DNA from: AC-32 sp963763475 | GTDB lineage: Bacteria; Actinomycetota; Thermoleophilia; Gaiellales; Gaiellaceae | Reading direction: 5' to 3' | Assembly (NCBI GenBank): GCA_963763475.1 | Contig: CAVXOR010000001.1 | Span: 310,001-374,000, forward strand | DNA length: 64,000 bases | Shown here: piece after piece, positions 1-8,883 of the stretch | How the letters are laid out: each line of letters starts with the position of its first letter | Position numbering within the stretch: the stretch's first letter is position 1 | The notes under the pieces: generated by a model | Database searches by the model: none | What the model was told of the DNA's origin: nothing | The model's input: the letters and a program-made list of their open reading frames with translations, nothing else | Program-made: the position numbers and the translations under genes

Positions 1-2
1 CC

Positions 3-884
3 ATGAGCGGCGCTCGCAGGCTCTTGGTGAGCGGCATCGCGCTCACCGCCCTGCTGGCGGTGGTCGCGCTGGCGAGCCATGCCCACCGGCCCGGAGGCGG
101 CTCGGGCGGCGGCTCGGCGGAGACGCCGAAGCTGATCTTCGAGTACGGCGCGAGCGTGATGTTCATCCTCTTTCCGTTCGGCGTGCTGGCGGTGATCTGG
201 GTGGCGGGGCTCGGACGGCGGCAGAAGCTGCTCGAAGGCGGAGGGACGGGATCCTTCCGGGCGATCTTGCTCTTCGCGCTGGTCGCGATTCCAATTGCCT
301 TTCTGATCCGCTACTTCGTCACGGGCCACATCCATCCGAACGGATCGCCTCCGGGCGCCGGAGCTCCCGGCACGGGCCCGGGGGGCGCGAAGCTCCAGGC
401 GGATCATCCGGCGACCGGAGAGTTCCACTGGGTGGTCGCGCTGATCGTCGGCGGGCTGATCTTCGCCGCCGTCGCCGGCCTGGTCACGGCGATCGTTGTG
501 AAGCGGATGCGCGGCGACGACTGGGAACGCGAGGCCAAACTCTCGGCCGCGCTCGACGAGGTGCTCGCCGACACGCTTGACGACCTGCGCGCCGAGCAGG
601 ATCCGCGCCGCGCGGTGATCCGTGCCTTCGCCCGCATGGAAAAGACCTTCGCCGCGCACCGAGTCGAGCGCGAGCCCGCCGAGACCCCGCGCGAGTACGT
701 CGAGCGCGCGCTCGACCTGCTTGGTGTCAGCAGCGCTTCAGTGCGGCAGCTGACCAGGCTCTACGAGCGCGCCAAGTTCAGCCGCCTCGAGATCGACGAG
801 TCGATGAAGGCCGACGCGATCGACGCGCTCGTCGGCCTGCGCGCCGAGCTCGAGCCCGAGGCCGCGCGGGCGGCGGCGGCATGA
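3..884 (+). CDS. DUF4129 domain membrane protein
   Basis: A 293-residue membrane protein of unknown molecular function. An N-terminal signal or anchor segment (about residues 7-25) is followed by two more hydrophobic stretches (about 50-68 and 84-104), a Gly/Pro-rich linker, another membrane helix (about 140-165) and a cytoplasmic C-terminal domain. That domain, about residues 195-285, contains REYVERAL and LYERAKFS and matches the DUF4129 family. DUF4129 proteins usually sit next to MoxR ATPases and DUF58 proteins, as here. The next gene starts inside its stop codon (ATGA overlap), so the two are probably co-translated. The start lies two bases inside the window, so an upstream start cannot be excluded. 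Confidence 0.8.
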   Translation: MSGARRLLVSGIALTALLAVVALASHAHRPGGGSGGGSAETPKLIFEYGASVMFILFPFGVLAVIWVAGLGRRQKLLEGGGTGSFRAILLFALVAIPIAFLIRYFVTGHIHPNGSPPGAGAPGTGPGGAKLQADHPATGEFHWVVALIVGGLIFAAVAGLVTAIVVKRMRGDDWEREAKLSAALDEVLADTLDDLRAEQDPRRAVIRAFARMEKTFAAHRVEREPAETPREYVERALDLLGVSSASVRQLTRLYERAKFSRLEIDESMKADAIDALVGLRAELEPEAARAAAA

Positions 885-1384
885 GGCGGCTGCTCGGGGC
901 CTGGCTCTTCCTCACCGGGATGCTCACCGTCGCGCTCTTCCTCGCCCGCCTGCTCGCACCCGGCCGGTTCGAGCTCGAGCTGGACGTCTTCATCCTGGTC
1001 GTCGGCGCGCTCGCGTTGTTCAACGTCGTGATCTGGGCGCGCGAGGCCTTCCCGCGCGAAGAGCGCTCGGCGCTCGCGGAGGCGCTCGACCGTGAGCCTC
1101 TCGAGAAGCAGCGACCCGCCGAGCTCGACCGGCTGGAGCGCGAGCTGACGATGGCAAACGCCTCGGCCTTCGACACCCACGTCCGCCTGCGGCCGGTCGT
1201 TCGCGAGATCGTCGGCGTGCGCCTCGCCGCGCGCGGCCTGCGGCTGGACGCAAGCCAGGAGGTGCTCGGCCCGGAGCTCTGGGACCTCGCCCGCGAAGAC
1301 CGCCCCGCTCCGGCCGACCGCCACGCGCCCGGCACCCCGACGGCCACGCTGCGTCGCCTCGTCGAGCGGCTGGAGGAGCTGTGA
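881..1384 (+). CDS. Small two-helix membrane protein of the MoxR/DUF58 cluster
   Basis: A 167-residue protein with two N-terminal hydrophobic helices (about residues 5-25 and 36-54) and a charged Arg/Glu/Leu-rich soluble tail. No family is recognised. It overlaps the DUF4129 gene by 4 bp and the MoxR gene by 4 bp (GTGA), so it belongs to the same translationally coupled operon. By position it is probably an accessory subunit of the MoxR/DUF58 membrane complex, but that is inference. Confidence 0.75.
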   Translation: MRRLLGAWLFLTGMLTVALFLARLLAPGRFELELDVFILVVGALALFNVVIWAREAFPREERSALAEALDREPLEKQRPAELDRLERELTMANASAFDTHVRLRPVVREIVGVRLAARGLRLDASQEVLGPELWDLAREDRPAPADRHAPGTPTATLRRLVERLEEL

Positions 1385-2355
1385 ACGTCGAGCAGGTCGC
1401 CGAGCGCTCGAACGCGATCCTCGACGAGGTCGAGCGCGCGGTCGTCGGCAAGCGCGGGGCGCTCGAGCTCGTGCTGCTCGGGATCCTTGCCGACGGCCAC
1501 GTCCTGATCGAGGACTTCCCCGGCCTGGCCAAGACGCTGACCGCGCGCGCCTTCGCGCAGGTGACGAGCATCGGCTTCACGCGCGTGCAGTTCACGCCCG
1601 ACCTGATGCCCTCCGACGTGACCGGCGCATCGATCTACAACCAGCGCGAGGCCGACTTCGAGTTCCGCCCGGGCCCGATCTTCACCAACCTCCTCCTCGC
1701 CGACGAGATCAACCGCGCCCCACCGAAGACGCAGGCGGCGCTGCTCGAGGCGATGCAGGAGCGGCAGGTGACGATCGAGGGCACCACGCACCCGCTCGCG
1801 CCGCCGTTCCTCGTGCTGGCGACGCAGAACCCGATCGAGTACGAGGGCACCTACCCGCTGCCGGAGGCGCAGCTCGACCGCTTCCTGCTGCGGATCGGCG
1901 TCGGCTACCCCGAGCGCGAGCAGGAGTGGGACGTGCTCGCGAGGCGGCTCGAGCGCGCCTCGGACGAGGTCGAGCTGGAGCCGGTGGTCGGCCGCGACGA
2001 GCTGCTCGAGCTGCAGCAGGCGATCGAGCAGGTGCACGTCGCGCGCAGCGTCGGGCTCTACATGGTCGACCTCGTGGCCGCGACGCGTTCGGCCAGCGGC
2101 GTCCAGGTCGGGGCGAGCCCGCGCGGCTCGCTGGCGCTGCTCAAGCTCTCGCGCTGCAGAGCCGCGCTCGACGGACGCACCTACGTGACCCCGGACGACG
2201 TGAAGTCGGTCGCCGTGCCGGCGTTGGCGCACCGGCTGGCACTGCGGCCCGAGCTCTGGGTGCAGCGGCTGCGGCCCGACGACATCGTGCTCGAGCTGCT
2301 CGACCGCGTGCCGACGCCGGCCCCGGAGCCTGCGCCCGAACCGGCGCCGGATTGA
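1381..2355 (+). CDS. MoxR-family AAA+ ATPase
   Basis: A 324-residue AAA_3 ATPase, the usual MoxR length. The nucleotide-binding loop reads EDFPGLAKT (about residues 44-52), the MoxR variant of Walker A. Walker B is LLLADEINRAPPKTQAALLE (from about residue 103). MoxR proteins act as chaperone-like ATPases with DUF58 (vWA-like) partners in protein-complex or cofactor maturation. The partner gene follows at once, overlapping the stop codon. The GTG start overlaps the preceding stop. The C-terminus ends in a Pro/Glu/Ala repeat tail. Confidence 0.93.
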   Translation: MNVEQVAERSNAILDEVERAVVGKRGALELVLLGILADGHVLIEDFPGLAKTLTARAFAQVTSIGFTRVQFTPDLMPSDVTGASIYNQREADFEFRPGPIFTNLLLADEINRAPPKTQAALLEAMQERQVTIEGTTHPLAPPFLVLATQNPIEYEGTYPLPEAQLDRFLLRIGVGYPEREQEWDVLARRLERASDEVELEPVVGRDELLELQQAIEQVHVARSVGLYMVDLVAATRSASGVQVGASPRGSLALLKLSRCRAALDGRTYVTPDDVKSVAVPALAHRLALRPELWVQRLRPDDIVLELLDRVPTPAPEPAPEPAPD

Positions 2356-3623
2356 CCCGAGCGGCCACGACGAAGCTGGGCGCGTACGCCGCGCTCGCCG
2401 GCGTCGGGCTGATCGCCGCGCTCGTGCTCGGCCGGCCCGAGCCCGCGGCGCTCGCGGCTCCGTTCGCGCTGCTGCTCGTCGTCGGCCTCTCCCTGGCCGA
2501 GGCGCCGCGGGTGGGCACGCACTTCGAGCTGGACACCGAGCGCCAGGTCGAGGGCGAGCCGGTGGAGGCGCTGCTTGAGCTGCGGGCCGAGAACACGATC
2601 CCGCGGCTCGAACTCCTGGTCGACCTGCCCTACGGGCTCACGACGGAGGCGCCGAACCCGCGGCTGCTGCGGCTGCTGCCCGGCGACCGGCCCGAGCTCG
2701 CCTATCCGCTGCGTTGCGAGCGTTGGGGCGCCTACCTCGTCGGCGACCTCGTGCTGCGGGCCCAGGACCGCTTCGGCTTACTCGTCTTCGAGCAGCGGCT
2801 CGAGCTGCCGCAGCCGCTGAAGGTCTACCCGCGCGGCGAGGCGGTCGAGCGGCTGCTGCGCCCGCTCGAGACACAGTTGTCCGCCGGTGGCCAGACCCCG
2901 CGGGTCCGCGGCGAGGGGATCGAGTTCGCCGACCTGCGCCCGTTCGTGCCCGGCGACCGCGTCCGCCGGGTCAACTGGCGCGCGACCGCCCGGCGTGGCG
3001 AGCCCTGGGTGAACGAGACGCACCCGGAGCGGAACACCGACGTGGTCGTCTTCCTCGACACCTTCGCCGAGGCCCGCGACGGCGCGACCGGCACGCTCGA
3101 CCTGGCCGTCGAGGCGGCCGGCTCGCTCGCCGCGCACTACATCCAGGAGAAGGACCGCGTCGGCCTGGTGGCCTTCGGCGGCGTGCTCAACTGGCTGACC
3201 GTCTCGAGCGGGATCGTGCAGCTCTACCGCGTGCTGGACTCGCTGCTCGACGCCGAGATCTTTCTCAGCTACGCCTGGAAGGACATCGACGTGCTGCCGG
3301 TGCGGACGCTGCCGCCGCGCGCGCTCGTGCTGGCGCTGACGCCGCTGCTGGACGACCGCTCGGTGCGCGCGCTGCTCGACCTGCGCGCGCGCGGCTTCGA
3401 CCTCGCCGTGGTCGAGATCTCGCCCGTGCCGTTCGTCGAGCAGGGAACCGGCGAGCTGGACGACCTCGCCTACCGGCTCTGGCTGCTGCGGCGGGAGGCG
3501 CTGCGGGCCTCGTACCTCCGGCTCGGGGTGCCGGTCGTCGAGTGGCAGCGGGGCATGCCCTTGCAGGCCGCGCTCGAGGAGGTGAGGACATTCAGGCGCC
3601 ACGCCCGGGTCGTGCGCGTCTAG
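2352..3623 (+). CDS. DUF58 domain protein (vWA-like partner of MoxR)
   Basis: A 423-residue protein. It has two N-terminal hydrophobic segments (about residues 8-25 and 30-48), a beta-rich region, and then the DUF58 core. The core shows FADLRPFVPGDRVRRVNWRA (about residues 195-214) followed by a vWA-like segment VVFLDTF. DUF58 proteins are membrane-anchored partners of MoxR ATPases. The chosen start is TTG at 2352, which overlaps the MoxR stop (TTGA). It lies ahead of the first hydrophobic segment; the much longer upstream reading frame only shadows MoxR. Confidence 0.9.
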   Translation: MTRAATTKLGAYAALAGVGLIAALVLGRPEPAALAAPFALLLVVGLSLAEAPRVGTHFELDTERQVEGEPVEALLELRAENTIPRLELLVDLPYGLTTEAPNPRLLRLLPGDRPELAYPLRCERWGAYLVGDLVLRAQDRFGLLVFEQRLELPQPLKVYPRGEAVERLLRPLETQLSAGGQTPRVRGEGIEFADLRPFVPGDRVRRVNWRATARRGEPWVNETHPERNTDVVVFLDTFAEARDGATGTLDLAVEAAGSLAAHYIQEKDRVGLVAFGGVLNWLTVSSGIVQLYRVLDSLLDAEIFLSYAWKDIDVLPVRTLPPRALVLALTPLLDDRSVRALLDLRARGFDLAVVEISPVPFVEQGTGELDDLAYRLWLLRREALRASYLRLGVPVVEWQRGMPLQAALEEVRTFRRHARVVRV

Positions 3624-3640
3624 CGACCGGCACGGCCGCG

Positions 3641-4126
3641 GTGCTCGCCGCGGCAGGACTGGCGGCTGCGACGACCTTCCGCGGCGGCGGCCACGAGCTG
3701 CTGCTGGCCTCGGTCGGCGGCGCGGCGCTGCTGCCGCTGGTGCTCGGCCTCGCAGTGCGTTGGAGCCCTGCTCTGGCGCTCGGAGTGGCGATCCTCGGCG
3801 GCCAGCAGGCGCTGCGGCTCGCGCTCGGCCCGGACGAGCTCGACACGTGGGCGCCCGTCTCGGCCGGGGCGCTGCTGCTGGTCGCCGAGCTCGCCTGGTG
3901 GTCGATCGAGCCGCGCGTCCCGGCCTGGACCGAGCCCGTGTTGGCGCCGCTGCGGCTGCTGCGCGTGCTGGCGGTCTCGGCCGCCGGGGCTGTGCTCGCC
4001 GCCGTCGTCCTCGTCGTGGCCAGCTCGCAGGTCGGCGGCGGCGTCGTGCTCGAGCTCGCCGGAGTGCTGGCGGCGATCTCGGCGCTGGCCGTGGTCGCCT
4101 GGGTGGCGCGAACGCACGTCCGGTAA
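3641..4126 (+). CDS. Hydrophobic membrane protein, unknown function
   Basis: About 161 residues, almost entirely hydrophobic, with roughly five predicted membrane helices and no recognised family. It follows the DUF58 gene closely and is likely the last gene of the MoxR operon. The start is uncertain: GTG at 3641 is the only ordinary start close to the DUF58 stop, and no convincing ribosome binding site is visible. Confidence 0.6.
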   Translation: MLAAAGLAAATTFRGGGHELLLASVGGAALLPLVLGLAVRWSPALALGVAILGGQQALRLALGPDELDTWAPVSAGALLLVAELAWWSIEPRVPAWTEPVLAPLRLLRVLAVSAAGAVLAAVVLVVASSQVGGGVVLELAGVLAAISALAVVAWVARTHVR

Positions 4127-4129
4127 TTT
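4124..4129 (+). promoter_or_regulatory. -10 hexamer TAATTT for a leaderless transcript
   Basis: TAATTT ends 7 nt before the ATG at 4137. No Shine-Dalgarno sequence precedes that ATG. The spacing fits transcription starting at or next to the start codon. Confidence 0.5.
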
Positions 4130-4136
4130 CCCCGCC

Positions 4137-5201
4137 ATGGCCCAGGTGCTACCCGCCGAGCGCGACCTGCGGCGCGTGATCGGCGACGGCGAAGGAGTCC
4201 CGGACGGGGAGGTCGAGGGGCTTTCGGAGGCGGACCTCCTGGAGCTCCACCGACAGCTCGTGCTGCTGCGCACCTACGACGAGCGCTCGGTCGTCTACCA
4301 CCGCCAGGGACGGATCGGCACGTACGCGATCTTCTGGGGCCACGAGGCGATGCAGGTCGGCTCGAGCTTCGCGCTGGAGCGCGACGACTGGATCTTCCCG
4401 AGCTACCGCGAGTCCGCGATCGGCCTGCTGCGCGGGCTGCCGGCGGCGACGATCCTCTCCTGGTGGCGCGGCCACCCGGCCGGCTGGTGGAACCCGGCCG
4501 ACTACAACGTCGCCTCGATCTGCGTCCCGATCGCGACCCACGTGCCACATGCGGCCGGGCTCGCCTGGGGCAAGAAGCTGCGCGGCGAGACGACCTGCGC
4601 GATCGCGTACTTCGGTGACGGCGCCACTTCGGAGGGCTCGTTCCACGAGGGCGCCAACTTCGCCGCGGTGATGCGCGCGCCGCTCGTGCTCTTCTGCAAC
4701 AACAACCAGTGGGCGATCTCCACGCCGCTGTCGGCGCAGACCGCCGCCGAGACGCTCGCCGACAAGGCGGTCGGCTACGGGATCCCGGGCATACGCGTGG
4801 ACGGCGGCGACGTGCTCGCCGTCTTCGAGGCCACGCGCGACGCGGTCGCGCGGGCGCGCGCGGGCGAGGGGCCGACCCTGATCGAGGCAGTCACCTACCG
4901 GGCCGCTCCGCACGCGACCGCGGACGATCCGGCCGCCTACATCGACCTCGAGCGGGTCGAGGAGGAGAAGCAGAACGAGTGCGTGGGGCGCTACGAGTCG
5001 TACCTGCGCCGGCTCGGCCTGCTCTCCGACGAGGCCGCCGAGGCCGTGCGCGCCGACGCCGCCCAGGTGCTGCGGGACGGGATCGCCGCCGCCGAGGCCG
5101 AACCGGCAGCCGACCCGGCGCTCGTCTTCTCGCACGCCTACGTCGACCCACCGCCCACGCTCGAGTCCGACTTGGCGGAGCTGCGGAGGATCCTTGGCTG
5201 A
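4137..5201 (+). CDS. bkdA: 2-oxoacid dehydrogenase E1 component, alpha subunit (branched-chain type)
   Basis: A 354-residue thiamine-diphosphate enzyme subunit. With the beta subunit it decarboxylates a branched-chain 2-oxoacid (or pyruvate) and transfers the acyl group to E2 lipoate. The ThDP motif is visible as GDGATSEGSFHEG, about residues 161-173, ending in CNNNQ near residue 187. The YHRQGRIGTY segment near residue 55 is typical of branched-chain E1-alpha. It overlaps E1-beta by 8 bp, which couples their translation. Substrate choice between branched-chain acids and pyruvate cannot be settled from sequence. Confidence 0.92.
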   Translation: MAQVLPAERDLRRVIGDGEGVPDGEVEGLSEADLLELHRQLVLLRTYDERSVVYHRQGRIGTYAIFWGHEAMQVGSSFALERDDWIFPSYRESAIGLLRGLPAATILSWWRGHPAGWWNPADYNVASICVPIATHVPHAAGLAWGKKLRGETTCAIAYFGDGATSEGSFHEGANFAAVMRAPLVLFCNNNQWAISTPLSAQTAAETLADKAVGYGIPGIRVDGGDVLAVFEATRDAVARARAGEGPTLIEAVTYRAAPHATADDPAAYIDLERVEEEKQNECVGRYESYLRRLGLLSDEAAEAVRADAAQVLRDGIAAAEAEPAADPALVFSHAYVDPPPTLESDLAELRRILG

Positions 5202-6162
5202 GCTGACCCTGGTCGAGGCGGTCAACGACGCCTTCCACGTCGAGCTCGAGCGCGACGAGAACGTGCTGGTGATGGGCGAGGACGTCAGCCGCGCGGGCGG
5301 TGTCTTCCGCGCCACCGCGGGGCTGCGCAACCGCTTCGGGCCCGATCGCTGCGTCGACACGCCGCTCGCCGAGGCCGGGATTCTCGGCTCGGCGGTCGGC
5401 CTCTGCATGGCCGGCTGGCGGCCGGTCTGCGAGATGCAGTACGACGCGTTCTCCTATCCCTGCCTCGACCAGCTGATCACCCACGTCGGGCGCTACCACT
5501 GGCGCACCGGTGGGGCTATGGAGTTCCCGCTGGTCGTGCGGATGCCCTACGGCGGCGGCGTGCGGGCGCCCGAGCTGCACGACGACTCGCCCGAGGCGTA
5601 CTACGTGCACACGCCCGGCGTGAAGGTCGCGATCCCGTCTACGCCCGCCGACGCGAAGGGTCTGCTCGCCGCCGCGATCCGCGACCCGGATCCCGTCGTC
5701 GTGCTGGAGCCGAAGCTCCACTACCGGACGCTGCGCGGCGAGGTGCCCGAGGGCGAGCACGTGACGCCGCTCGGCGTCGCGCGCACCGTGCGCGAGGGCG
5801 ACGACCTGACCTTCGTCGCCTACGGCGCGATGGTGCCCGTGGCCGAGCAGGCGGCCGACCTGCTCGAAGCCACGGTCGAGATCCTCGACATCCGCTCGCT
5901 GAAGCCCCTCGACGAGGAGGCGCTGCTCGCCGCCGCCGCCAAGACGGGCCGGGTCGTGATCGTCCAGGAGGCGCCGCGGGTGGCCGGCTACGCGGCCGAG
6001 CTCGCCGCGATCCTGGCCGAGAAGGCGATGCTCGACCTGCAGGCGCCCATCGTGCGCGTCACCGGCTACGACGTCCCGTACCCGTACTGGCAGATCGAGG
6101 ACGCGTACATGCCCTCCGCCGAGCGCGTCGCCGACGCGGCGCGGAAGCTGCTCGAGTTCTGA
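5194..6162 (+). CDS. bkdB: 2-oxoacid dehydrogenase E1 component, beta subunit
   Basis: A 322-residue partner of E1-alpha and a close match to the family in length and layout. Visible hallmarks are VLVMGEDVSRAGGVFRAT (about residues 24-41), DTPLAEAGILGSAVGL, and the C-terminal transketolase domain ending in GYDVPYPYWQIEDAYMPS. The TTG start at 5194 lies within the end of the alpha gene. E2 is 1.6 kb downstream, after two unrelated genes. Confidence 0.93.
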   Translation: MAELTLVEAVNDAFHVELERDENVLVMGEDVSRAGGVFRATAGLRNRFGPDRCVDTPLAEAGILGSAVGLCMAGWRPVCEMQYDAFSYPCLDQLITHVGRYHWRTGGAMEFPLVVRMPYGGGVRAPELHDDSPEAYYVHTPGVKVAIPSTPADAKGLLAAAIRDPDPVVVLEPKLHYRTLRGEVPEGEHVTPLGVARTVREGDDLTFVAYGAMVPVAEQAADLLEATVEILDIRSLKPLDEEALLAAAAKTGRVVIVQEAPRVAGYAAELAAILAEKAMLDLQAPIVRVTGYDVPYPYWQIEDAYMPSAERVADAARKLLEF

Positions 6163-6785
6163 GCAAGCCGCCGCCGTATCGGATCGAGACCGAGCGGCTG
6201 GTCATCCGCTGCTGGGAGCCACGTGACGCGCCCCTCGTGAAGGAGGCGGTCGACTCGTCGCTCGAGCACCTGCGGCCGTGGATGCCCTGGGCGCACGAAG
6301 CGCCGCTGCCGTTGAGGGAGGTTTTCGAGCTCGTGCGCCGCTTTCGCGGGCAGTTCGACCTCGGCCACGACTTCGTCTACGGGATCTTCTCGCGGGACGA
6401 GTCCGAAGCGGTCGGCGGGACCGGCCTGCACCCGCGGCGGGGCGACGGAATTCTCGAGATCGGCTACTGGATCCGCGCCAGCCGTACAGGCGAGGGCCTC
6501 TGCACTGAGGCCACGGCCGCCCTGACCCGCGTCGGCTTCGAGCACTGCGAAATCGCGCGGATCGAGATCCGGGCCGACCCGGCCAACGAGGCGAGCCTGG
6601 CGATTCCCCGCAAGCTCGGGTTCGTCGAGGAGGGCACGCTACGCGGCACCCTGCACGGGCCGGATGGGCAGCCGCTGCAGAGCGATGCGGTCGTGTTCGC
6701 GCTTCTGCGCGGCGAGCTGGCGGGGACGCCCTCCGAGCGCGCGCGGCTCCAGGCGTATGACGTCGCCGGCGAGCGTGTCCTCTGA
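6159..6785 (+). CDS. GNAT acetyltransferase, RimJ/RimL type
   Basis: A 208-residue N-acetyltransferase. The N-terminal ETERLVIRCWEPRDA and the acetyl-CoA-binding region IGYWIRASRTGEGLCTEA are characteristic of the RimJ/RimL group, which acetylates protein N-termini or small amines. The conserved N-terminus needs a start upstream of GTG 6237, and the only candidate in frame is CTG at 6159, overlapping the E1-beta stop (CTGA). If CTG is not used, the protein would begin at 6237 and lose its first beta strand. The substrate is unknown. Confidence 0.8.
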   Translation: MSKPPPYRIETERLVIRCWEPRDAPLVKEAVDSSLEHLRPWMPWAHEAPLPLREVFELVRRFRGQFDLGHDFVYGIFSRDESEAVGGTGLHPRRGDGILEIGYWIRASRTGEGLCTEATAALTRVGFEHCEIARIEIRADPANEASLAIPRKLGFVEEGTLRGTLHGPDGQPLQSDAVVFALLRGELAGTPSERARLQAYDVAGERVL

Positions 6786-7732
6786 TGGCGCTGCACGAGC
6801 TCCCGCTCGAGCGGCGCTTCCTGCATGGGCACTTCTCGCGCGAGCTCGAGCCCGTGCTGGAGATCGCCTCCGGCGACCGGATCGCCTTCGCCACCCTGGA
6901 CGCGGGCTGGGGCATCGAGCCGCCTCGGGCCGACGGCGCCGAGCGTGCTCACTTCGAGCCGCGCGACCCGGAGCTCGACTCCGGCCATGCCTTGATCGGC
7001 CCGGTCGCGCTCCGCGGCGCGCAGGCGGGGCAGGTGCTGGAGATCGGGATCGAGTCCGTTCGAGTCGGCGCCTACGGGATGACGGTTGCCGGCGGCTGGC
7101 CGTCTTTCCTCAACGAGCGGCTCGAACTTGCCGAGGGCGAGTCGGCCGTGCTGGTGTGGGAGCTGGACGCCGCCGCGGCCCTGGGCCGCGACCGCGCGGG
7201 GCACGAGGTACGGCTCCAGCCGTTCCTCGGCGTCCTCGGAATGCCGCCCGATGAGCCCGGCGTCCATCCGACCGGGCCGCCCCGCTTCTGCGGCGGCAAC
7301 CTCGACTGCAAGGAGCTCGTGGCGGGCACGACGCTCTTCCTGCCCATCCCGGTCGACGGCGCGCTCTTCTCGGCCGGCGACTGCCATGGGCTGCAAGGGG
7401 ACGGCGAGGTCTCCTCGACCGCGATCGAGTGTCCGCTCGAGCGCGCCGAGCTGACGCTCAGCGTGCGGGACGATCTCGAGCTGGCCGGGCCCGTGGCGCG
7501 CACGCCCGACGCATGGATCACGCTCGGCCTCGGCGAGTCGCTCGCCGACGCGACCGTGGACGCGGTCGACTCGATGCTCCGGCTGATGGGCCGGGAGCAC
7601 GGGCTGGAGCGGCGCGACGCCCTGGCGTTGGCGAGCGTCGTCGTCGACCTGCGGATCACCCAGGTCGTGAACGGCGTCCTGGGCGTCCACGCCGTGCTGC
7701 CTCACGGCGCGCTTGGCTCGGGAAGAATCTAG
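6785..7732 (+). CDS. Acetamidase/formamidase family protein
   Basis: A 315-residue member of the FmdA_AmdA family, which hydrolyses short amides to acid and ammonia. Supporting segments are LDAGWGIEPPRADGAERAHF near the N-terminus, the conserved GGNLDCKELVAGTTLFLPI in the middle and SAGDCHGLQGDGEVSSTAIE, which carries the D-C-H and GDGE metal-site region. The ATG overlaps the preceding TGA by one base. It lies between the E1 and E2 dehydrogenase genes, an unusual position. Confidence 0.88.
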   Translation: MALHELPLERRFLHGHFSRELEPVLEIASGDRIAFATLDAGWGIEPPRADGAERAHFEPRDPELDSGHALIGPVALRGAQAGQVLEIGIESVRVGAYGMTVAGGWPSFLNERLELAEGESAVLVWELDAAAALGRDRAGHEVRLQPFLGVLGMPPDEPGVHPTGPPRFCGGNLDCKELVAGTTLFLPIPVDGALFSAGDCHGLQGDGEVSSTAIECPLERAELTLSVRDDLELAGPVARTPDAWITLGLGESLADATVDAVDSMLRLMGREHGLERRDALALASVVVDLRITQVVNGVLGVHAVLPHGALGSGRI

Positions 7733-7734
7733 GC

Positions 7735-8817
7735 GTGGCCTACGAGTTCAAGCTGCCCGACCTCGGCGAGGGGCTGACCGAGGGCGAGATCGCCCGCTGG
7801 CTGGTCGCCGAGGGGCAGGAGATCGCGGAGGACGACCCGCTCGTCGAGGTGCAGACCGACAAGACGACGGTCGAGATTCCCTCGCCGGCGGCGGGCAAGG
7901 TCGCGCGCATCCTCGTGTCCGAGGGGGACGTGGTTCCCGTCGGCACGGTGCTGGTCGTGATCGGCGAGGACGGCGCCTTCCCCGCGGCGGAGGAGGAGGA
8001 GCAGCCAAGGGCCGAGCCCGCGCCGGCGGCCGAGGCGCGCCGAGAGCCAGCGGCCCGGGTGCGAGCGACGCCGCTGATCAGGCGCATGGCGCAGGAGCTC
8101 GGCGTCGACTTGGAGTCGGTCGAGGGCAGTGGGCCGCAGGGCCGCATTACCGAGGACGACGTGCGCCGGGCGGGCGGCAGCGGCCCCTCGGGCCAGGGAA
8201 GGCGCGAGCCGCTGCGCGGGGTCCGGCGTCTCGTCGCCGAGCACATGGCTCGTGCGCACCGCGAGGTGCCGCCGGTCACCTGGGTCGAGGAGTGCGACTT
8301 CTCCAGCGTCGAGCTCAAGCGCCTCGTCCCGACCGTGCTGAAGGCCGTCGCAGAGAGCCTGCAGGAGTTCCCGGAGCTGAACGCGAGGCTCGACGGCGAC
8401 GCGATCGTCTACCTCGACCGCTACGACCTCGGCGTCGCCGTGCAGACCGAGCAGGGGCTCGTCGTGCCGGTCGTCCGCGGCTGCGAGCAGAAGAGCCTCG
8501 ACGAGCTGAGCGACGAGGTCGCGCGCCTCGCCGAGGCTGCGCGCGAGGGCACGCTCAAGCCGGAGGAGCTCCGCGACTCCACCTTCACCGTCACGAGCGC
8601 CGGCAAGCTCGGCGGCCTGCTGACCACGCCGATCGTCAACCACCCCGAGGTGGCGATCCTCAGCGTCGGCCGCGTGGCCGAGCGGCCGGTGGTTCGCGAC
8701 GGCGAGCTCCAGGCGCGCCCGACCGGGACGATCGCCGTCACGTTCGACCACCGCGTGGTCGACGGCGCCCGCGCGGCCGAGTTCGGCCTCGCCGTGATCG
8801 GGCGCCTTCAGGCCTAG
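7735..8817 (+). CDS. bkdC: 2-oxoacid dehydrogenase E2 (lipoamide acyltransferase)
   Basis: A 360-residue E2 core enzyme. In order it has one N-terminal lipoyl domain (lipoyl lysine in VQTDKTTVEI, about residue 43), a short Glu/Ala/Pro linker, an E3/E1-binding domain (TPLIRRMAQELGVDLESVEG, about residues 110-130) and the catalytic acyltransferase domain ending in FDHRVVDGARAAEF, which carries the active-site His and Asp-Gly. At 360 residues it is short for the family. It should act with the E1 pair at 4137-6162; no E3 (dihydrolipoamide dehydrogenase) gene is in the window. Confidence 0.93.
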   Translation: MAYEFKLPDLGEGLTEGEIARWLVAEGQEIAEDDPLVEVQTDKTTVEIPSPAAGKVARILVSEGDVVPVGTVLVVIGEDGAFPAAEEEEQPRAEPAPAAEARREPAARVRATPLIRRMAQELGVDLESVEGSGPQGRITEDDVRRAGGSGPSGQGRREPLRGVRRLVAEHMARAHREVPPVTWVEECDFSSVELKRLVPTVLKAVAESLQEFPELNARLDGDAIVYLDRYDLGVAVQTEQGLVVPVVRGCEQKSLDELSDEVARLAEAAREGTLKPEELRDSTFTVTSAGKLGGLLTTPIVNHPEVAILSVGRVAERPVVRDGELQARPTGTIAVTFDHRVVDGARAAEFGLAVIGRLQA

Positions 8818-8826
8818 AAACGACTC

Positions 8827-8857
8827 GGAGCCCGGCGGCGAGGGTCCACCGGGCTCC
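8827..8857 (+). terminator. Stem-loop downstream of E2
   Basis: A perfect 9-bp inverted repeat, GGAGCCCGG (8827-8835) with CCGGGCTCC (8849-8857), and a 13-nt loop, 10 nt after the E2 stop. No U-tract follows. It lies between convergent genes, so it may stop transcription from either side. Confidence 0.55.
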
Positions 8858-8883
8858 GCTCGTGGAGGGCTGGCCCTCCGAGC
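8858..8883 (-). terminator. Second stem-loop between convergent genes
   Basis: GGAGGGC (8864-8870) pairs with GCCCTCC (8873-8879), and flanking GCTC/GAGC extends the stem around a small bulge. It abuts the stop codon of the convergent CHRD gene, so it is the likely terminator for that gene or a bidirectional one. Confidence 0.5.
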
